Assembly: GCF_024679245.1 (NCBI RefSeq)
Contig: NC_090174.1
Coordinates: forward strand, 19,718,933-19,782,932
DNA length: 64,000 nucleotides
Direction: 5' to 3'
Source: Pseudorasbora parva
Taxonomy: Eukaryota > Chordata > Actinopteri > Cypriniformes > Gobionidae
The position numbers and the translations under genes are program-made. Of this stretch, positions 58,638-64,000 are shown in pieces (the first letter of the stretch is position 1; every line of letters starts with the position of its first letter). The notes under the pieces were generated by a model. It did no database searches. It was given only the letters and a program-made list of their open reading frames with translations, and was not told the origin of the DNA.

Positions 58638-60545
58638 TAAATTCCCCGGTGTTTAATTAAAACTGCTCAGTGTTCATATGGGAACCACCAGCAGGGTGTT
58701 AAAGTAATACTGTTACACAGTGTCAGAGTTAATAAGATAGTTAAGTGATTAATTGAGTGATGATGTTTTGATTATTAAAGACATCTGATGATAATGAGCA
58801 GAATCACTGAAAGAAAGAGAAACAAGAACTACAACTGACTTCAGCCACAGCTTTAGATGAAATCAACGGAAAACATTTAATCTCTCTTATTACAAACCAG
58901 ATTTTATTTCTGTTTTGTTGAAAATTAACAGAGGTTTAGACGTTGATGTTTTATTGAAAATGTTTGGTCACCATTATGGTGATCAATGTTTCCTTTAGTT
59001 GGGCAGTTTGACTCTTGGCTCTTTATGTCAGTTTGTGCAACAATGTTTGATAACACTTAGCTTAGCCCACTAAGCCCAGTTCATTCACTATGATACCAAA
59101 CAGAGATCACGTTAGAAGTGGCCAAACACTTCCACATTTTCCCTGTTTAAATACAGTTATACTAATAGTTGAGCGACCAAGTATGGTGACACAAATTAAA
59201 ACGTGGTACTTTTCTACACAGGCTAAAAAGGAGAACTATAATGTATGGAGGAATAGAATTTCTAAGAGTACTTCAACTTGGTGCAGTAAAAAGTCACGCC
59301 TGAAACATCCTCTCTCGGAATGAGAGAGTGAGGGGGAGATGTGAGGGAGGATTTTTCAGGCGTGACTTTTTACTGCGCCGATTAGAAGTACTCTCAGAAG
59401 TGCGATTCCACCAAACATTATAGTTCTCCTTTTAAACCTGCTTAGAAAAGCACATTTTATTTTGTGTCACCCTACGTGGTCGTTCATCTATTTGTGTAAC
59501 TGTATTTAAACAGGGAAAACATGGAGGTGTTTGGTCGCTTCTAACTTGATCTCTGTTTGGTCCCATAGTGAATGAACTGGGCTTAGTGGGCTAAGCTAAA
59601 TGCTATCAGATCGTCACCGCGCGTTAGAGCGATTAAGTGCACGCACTGAGACAAGAGAGGTATGTATCAACTCGTCTTAGTTAAGGGAATAACATAGTTT
59701 AATATGAAAAAGCAGTGGAGTATCCCTTTAATAGATAATAATCACCAGAAACACTTTCTTGGAACAGATCAACAAAAAAAGTTGTAAATATGAGCTGGGG
59801 GCTTGTGTATGTTTTTATTTTATTTTTTATTTTTTATTTTTTTTAGTCCACACAGCTATCAAGAGTCAGCATAATGATCTCAACAATGGTGGCATCCATA
59901 TATTGTTGCAATGCTTCCTTGGAGTTTAATAATAGTGGTTTTATAATAGTGTATTATAGTGGTATATTATATTAGTATAATATTATACTAATATTTTATA
60001 ATAGTGGTTTTATAATAGCGTTTAATAATAGTGGTTTCTCCCATAATGCAGTGCTGCATGTCACCATTGTTGAGAATCATATGCTGATTCTTGATGTCTC
60101 TGTGCTTGGCTAAAGCTAGTTTTTTTTAAAACAGTTTGTTATGTGGCACTTTTAGTCAGTGATGAGATTAGTTAACAATTTTTCATTTATAATAAAGCCA
60201 GACATAGTTGATCATATGGCAATCATATTTTGCAACCAACTGTGTTTCAATAAATACTGTTACACAAACTGACATAAAGAGCCAAGTTAAACTGCCCAAA
60301 TAAAGCAAACACGATCACCATAATGGCAGACTAATATTTTCAATAAAACATCAACATCATTCCTTCAGTGATTCTGCTCATTATCATCAGGTGTCTTAAA
60401 TAATCAAACAATTATCACTCAGTTAACCACTTTAGTATCTAATTAACTCTAATATTGCTTCAGTGTTACTTTAACACCCTGCTGGTGGTTCCCATATGAA
60501 CACTGAGCAGTGTTAATTCAACACCTGGTGAATTTACTGTGATGT
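58638..60545. mobile_element. Fold-back element family F, copy 2
   Basis: Left arm: 'cagtaaattccccggtgttt', 'cagtgttcatatgggaacca', then 'tgtttggtcaccattatggt' to about 59,045. Right arm (60,237-60,545) gives the inverse: 'accataatggcagac'-type text, 'ggtggttcccatatgaacac', 'aacacctggtgaatttactg'. About 1.2 kb separates the arms, half of it a second palindrome (separate entry). The right end stops 44 bases from the donor of the pappa exon at 60,589-60,785. Confidence 0.8.
59056..59731. mobile_element. Nested near-perfect palindrome, truncated TTAA-type element
   Basis: The left arm 59,056-59,306 ('cttagcccactaagcccagt' ... 'aaaaagtcacgcctgaaaca') is the reverse complement of 59,350-59,604 with few differences, around a 43-base loop. 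The right side continues to 'gtggagtatccctttaa', with TTAA at 59728-59731. The left side lacks the corresponding outer ~125 bases, so it is 5' truncated or deleted. A cruciform could form. Confidence 0.85.
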
Positions 60546-60588
60546 GCATGTGTGTCTTTAAGCATACACAGTGAGTATGTGGTCTCAC

Positions 60589-60785
60589 CTTCGTCACTGC
60601 AGGATATCCAACAGCCACCTCTGCTGGACAGTGCATCTTCTCCTCATTGGACACCTCCACCGCAGTGGCCCATTGATCCAGGAAGCCGCTCGGGGTGTAG
60701 AGACCACAGTCCCTTACACTCGCCTCCCTCTCAAAGTCCTCACACACACCGTCACCGTCGTAGAAGTAACATAAGCTCGGCTCAT
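60589..60785 (-). CDS. pappa: pappa exon: first exon in the window (region before SCR1)
   Basis: 197 bases (2 + 65 codons) between acceptor ...ctcctctgaag and donor gtgaga. It encodes EPSLCYFYDGDGVCEDFERE, SVRDCGLYTPSGFLDQWA and CPAEVAVGYPAVTK. LCYF.DGDGVCE.FE, .DCG.YTP.GFLDQWA is characteristic of PAPP-A after the protease and LNR1-2 part. Transposon ends lie 44 bases beyond its donor and 38 bases before its acceptor. Upstream exons with the zinc site must be right of the window. Confidence 0.92.
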
Positions 60786-60823
60786 CTTCAGAGGAGAGAG
60801 ATGGAAATGAACTGGTATGAGAG

Positions 60824-61681
60824 CAGTTTTGGGAAGGTTACTTAGGGAATATAATAGGTTAAAGATTACAAGTTACCCTATTTAAAATGTAATAATAAGT
60901 GTAACTATTTCAATTACTTTATTAAAGTAATGTAATTACTTTTTGATAACTTTTCTAAATTTCTAACACGTTTTAAACTGTTTCAATCATTTTCAAACAT
61001 TTAACATCTAAAATCATTATATTCCACCCAAAATATTGTTTAGACTCAAGGACCAATTGTTGTGTAATTAAATAGCTCTATTTTGCAAGTTAAAACAGGA
61101 CAAACTAAAAAAGAGATTTGTCCACTAAGTGGCACTTAAGGTCAACATTCAACATAGGAGATGCTTCCTCAGATTCGACATTTTAAACCTTCGACGTCGA
61201 TAGCTTTTTAATAGTCGGCAAACATATTTTGTCCTGAACTGTTATATTTGCATCCTTTTCTAATTCCTGGATGAAATGATTTTTAAATTTCCAGCACTGT
61301 CTAGTACACATTTTTATCACTCGCCACGACGGCAACTCTCGGACAGCTTGTAGCCTAAAGCTTTGGATTGGTGTAATTGGCAGACGTAGTGCATTGCAAA
61401 TTCAAACCAATCAAAATCAGCAGAATAGCATTGCTTTACTTAACAGCCTTTAAATGGCAGGAGACATTGTGTACATTAAAAAGGGGAAATAAACATAGTT
61501 ATATTCAACATATCCTAGCTTTTTACAGAAAATACTCAGATGTAACCCCTATGTAATCGTTAGCATTTTCATAACTGTAATTTAAATATACATCTTTTCT
61601 TAGTAACTGTAATGGATTACATCTATTTTGTAAATAAATTACATTACTCCGTTACATGTAACTAGTTACTTCCCAACATTG
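60824..61681. mobile_element. hAT-type non-autonomous transposon next to a pappa acceptor
   Basis: Left end CAGTTTTGGGAAGGTTACTT; right end 'taactagttacttcccaaca' + TTG, inverted. Flanks TATGAGAG (60816-60823) and TATCAGAG (61682-61689) match at 7 of 8. The subterminal parts carry 'taatgtaattac' and 'aatggattac' words typical of this fish hAT family. It contains no transposase. Confidence 0.85.
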
Positions 61682-61689
61682 TATCAGAG

Positions 61690-62036
61690 CATACCAAACC
61701 ACTGCATAAAAATCCAATTTCATATTTTGTGATCAGCAGCCTGTTAGATATGGTAGCAGTTAATCCCATTAACCCTTAACCTTAACCCAGTGGTTCTCAG
61801 ACATTTTCAAGTGGCGGACGACTTGAGACAAAAATAAAATAAAAATCTAAAACTTTCTACTCATTTGCCTCAAAACAACTGTCTACAGTTTTAAGTAATG
61901 GAAAATTATTATTATCATTATTATTATTAGTACTAGTATTAGTATTATTAGTATTCATTTGGTACAGTTACTAGTTATTTTAATGGTTATCTGCCTTGGA
62001 TTAAGGGATGATTGTATTTTGCTTGGTTAAAAAGTT
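61690..62036. other. pappa intron, nothing recognised
   Basis: Short AT-rich stretch with a small ATT-type run; no element end. Confidence 0.4.
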
Positions 62037-62266
62037 TTAAAGGTGCCCTAGAATAAAAAATTGAATTAACCTTGCCATAGTGAAATAATAAGAGTTCAGT
62101 CAATGGACATCACATACTGTGAGTCTCAAACACCATTTTCTCCTCCTTTATATGTAAATCTTGTGCATGAAAAACACCAAAGAAAAATAAGTGATTCTCA
62201 ACGGCAATTGTGACGCAATCGCTGGGATATGTACGCCCCCAACATTTGCATATGTCCGAACTTGTT

Positions 62267-62589
62267 TGTGGCAAGCAGCGGGGCGAGGCACCGCGAGAGC
62301 GGGCCGGTGACGAGTGCTAATGAGTGCCAGATGCGCGACACACCGGTCTCTTCTCGCGGCCGAGTGACGGGAGCATAAAAGGAGGGGCGAAGGCAGCGAA
62401 AGATGAGAGAGGACCAGGCCTGGATTTTACGTTGAGTTTTTTTTATGTTGTATTATGTGTGTGTGGGCAGTCGTCCGTGAGGGGCTGCCCGTGTTACTTT
62501 TGTTTTGTTTGTTTATTTTGAATTAAAAGTCTTTGTTGAACGTTCGCCGGTTCCCGCCTCCTTCCTTCCCATCTATGAACCCCGTTACA
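62267..62589 (+). mobile_element. Solo LTR of an LTR retrotransposon
   Basis: The 323-bp unit begins TGTGGCAAGCAGCGGGGCG and ends ...GAACCCCGTTACA, i.e. TG...CA as in LTRs. The flanks TTGTT (62262-62266) and ATGTT (62590-62594) match at 4 of 5, fitting a 5-bp target duplication. It has a TATA-like 'cataaaaggagg' and a late 'aattaaaagtc' that may serve as a poly-A signal. No internal retroelement sequence is present, so it is a solo LTR. The copy type (Gypsy-like?) cannot be settled. Confidence 0.65.
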
Positions 62590-62656
62590 ATGTTCATTGT
62601 CAGTCGGAACTGACGGAGCCGAATCATCGGGACTGCAGGTAAACAAGTCACACATG

Positions 62657-62900
62657 ATGGATAGCAAAAACTGCAGCTCTCATGGACACAAATGTCATGT
62701 TCCAGGCTGTGCAGGGGATGTGAGGACTTTTCATTCCCTTCCCACAGACAAAAAATGTCAACAGTCATGGTTGATGTTTATTATAATCGGATACCACAAC
62801 AATTTAATTCAAAATCGTTAGTTTGCTCGGCCCGTTTCAAGCAAGCTTTGCTCAGCATTTAAAAATGAAAAAAGGGGCAATTGCAACTATATTCCTGCAA
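62657..62900 (+). pseudogene. THAP-domain remnant of a transposase
   Basis: The plus-strand frame reads KCHVPGCAGDVRTFHSLPTD, KKCQQSWLMFI, then after an indel VCSARF. A THAP finger has C-x(2-4)-C...FH.FP.D...R..W...I......VCS.HF. Here the first two Cys, FHSLP and W are kept; the reading shifts frame after about 62,810, and the His of C2CH reads Arg. Downstream text ends in 'cctgcaagcagtaagtag', possibly a donor. The finger cannot be functional. Confidence 0.65.
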
Positions 62901-63628
62901 GCAGTAAGTAGCGATTTATTGACTGTTTAAACTATTTATGATTAAATTGAAAGTTTCTTAGAGAGACAGCAGTGTCTAGATAATGCAAGATGCTAGTACA
63001 GTAACCATAGGAAACTTCATGCATAACCAAACCACCGGATAGTATACTGGTTTTGGTTTTGTCAGAGGGAAAGAAGAGTGTTCATGCTTGCGGTTGCCAG
63101 ATTTCAGTCATTTAAATCCCCCAATCAGAGCTTTTCTGTTAAAAGAATAGTAAATGTGCACGTATAAGAACACGCATACTATCCGGTGTTTTACCTAAAC
63201 ATCTGCAATCTGGCAACCATATGCACGCAAGCTCTCTTGCACGCGGATGATCTGAAAACGCAAATTAACAAGTAGGCTGCATTTCAGCAATCTCCATTTG
63301 AGATGTTCAGCTTAAAGTGTCATTCAGTCGGTCAGTGTTCTGTAAGGACGGTCAGGACTCACGAGCCGCTTTGCTGAACAACTGAACTGCTGTGCTGTCA
63401 GCTGCTGAAATAATCCAATCAGAGCAGAGCTCATCATTAATATTCATGACTCTTGCAAATAAGGCAAAAACAGAGCATTACATCCTAGGGACAATTTCTA
63501 GGGTTGTAAATGGCGCCGGTAAAGCTATATCTGGACAATTTTTGCCCTTAAATAAGGGAAATACCCTCTATGCAGATATCAGAGAACAATTTAACAAATT
63601 GTTTCAACTCATTCAAGGGCACCTTTAA

Positions 63629-64000
63629 GATAACATGCACATAAATAATTAAAAAGTCTAATAAATGCTTGCGTGGATAATTAACTAATTGGAATTGTTA
63701 ACAGTTTACAATTGAATAGATTTAAAATGATCTCACTTACTGTAGCATACTTTAAAGTGCTTTCAATATAACAGGAGGAGTGAAACATTTTCCTCTTAGG
63801 ATTAAAAAACAGCTGATTTTTAATTGAGTTAAGTACAGGACATTTTTTTTAGTTTGTCATAAAGATTGTTTGGAGCACTCATTGTTTTACTTGGCATTAC
63901 TTCACAGTGTTAATACACGCTCTATTTTTTTATTTTTTTTACTGGCTTTCAAACAAGGACAGTCATAAATCATCATTGGTGATGACAGATTGATTACCTT
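63629..64000. other. pappa intron up to the window edge
   Basis: AT-rich; nothing recognised. Confidence 0.4.

Larger units (their letters stand above)
62037..63628 (+). mobile_element. TTAA-flanked transposon with THAP-like frame, Kolobok-like
   Basis: TTAA at 62037-62040 and 63625-63628 flank inverted ends AGGTGCCCTAGAATAAAAAA and ...CAACTCATTCAAGGGCACCT. Inside is a degraded THAP-type zinc-finger frame (separate entry). The Kolobok superfamily combines TTAA duplications with THAP-domain transposases, so Kolobok is the best guess. A solo LTR is inserted at 62,267-62,589. The DDE domain is not visible, so the copy is internally deleted. Confidence 0.72.

Overview
This is a eukaryotic, vertebrate window. 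It looks like a bony fish, most likely a cyprinid (zebrafish, carp or barb lineage). The evidence is a split gene with consensus GT-AG introns, AT-rich intron sequence full of microsatellites, and many fish-type transposons (Tc1-like, hAT, TTAA-flanked, DIRS, L1/L2-like LINEs). The organism call is inference from repeat style, not from a marker gene.

One cellular gene was found. Twelve minus-strand coding exons between 60,785 and 16,473 form an unbroken reading frame of about 606 codons, and all eleven splice phases agree. The product is the C-terminal part of pappalysin-1 (PAPP-A, gene pappa), the secreted metalloprotease that cleaves IGF-binding proteins. In order the exons encode the region before the complement-control modules, five SCR/sushi modules, a linker, and the C-terminal Lin12-Notch repeat. 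The catalytic domain (upstream, beyond the right edge) and the last short exon (beyond the left edge) are not in the window. So nearly everything here is pappa intron, and 1-16,472 is probably its last intron.

The rest is layered mobile DNA. From left to right: Tc1-like transposase fragment (1-597); TTAA-flanked element (1,781-2,804); L2-like LINE tail (3.9-4.7 kb); L1-like LINE remnant (6.2-6.6 kb); nearly full-length DIRS tyrosine-recombinase retrotransposon (6,835-11,926) with inverted terminal repeats and internal complementary region; a diverged repeat split by a TTAA element (12,800-14,030) and a 9-bp-duplicating MITE (14,575-15,095); hAT elements with 8-bp target duplications at 18.3, 23.9, 32.8, 50.2 and 60.8 kb; Tc1 relic (29.9-30.8 kb); two coding-length minisatellites (29.07 and 38.65 kb); DIRS relics at 42.7-44.6, 48.9-50.2, 51.3 and 58.05 kb; long fold-back elements at 51.4-53.4 and 58.6-60.5 kb; and a THAP-encoding TTAA element containing a solo LTR (62,037-63,628).

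I do not see an undescribed gene system. The most notable points are the transposon ends that closely hem in one pappa exon, the tandem splice acceptor next to a minisatellite, and a MITE family with 9-bp target duplications in three copies.
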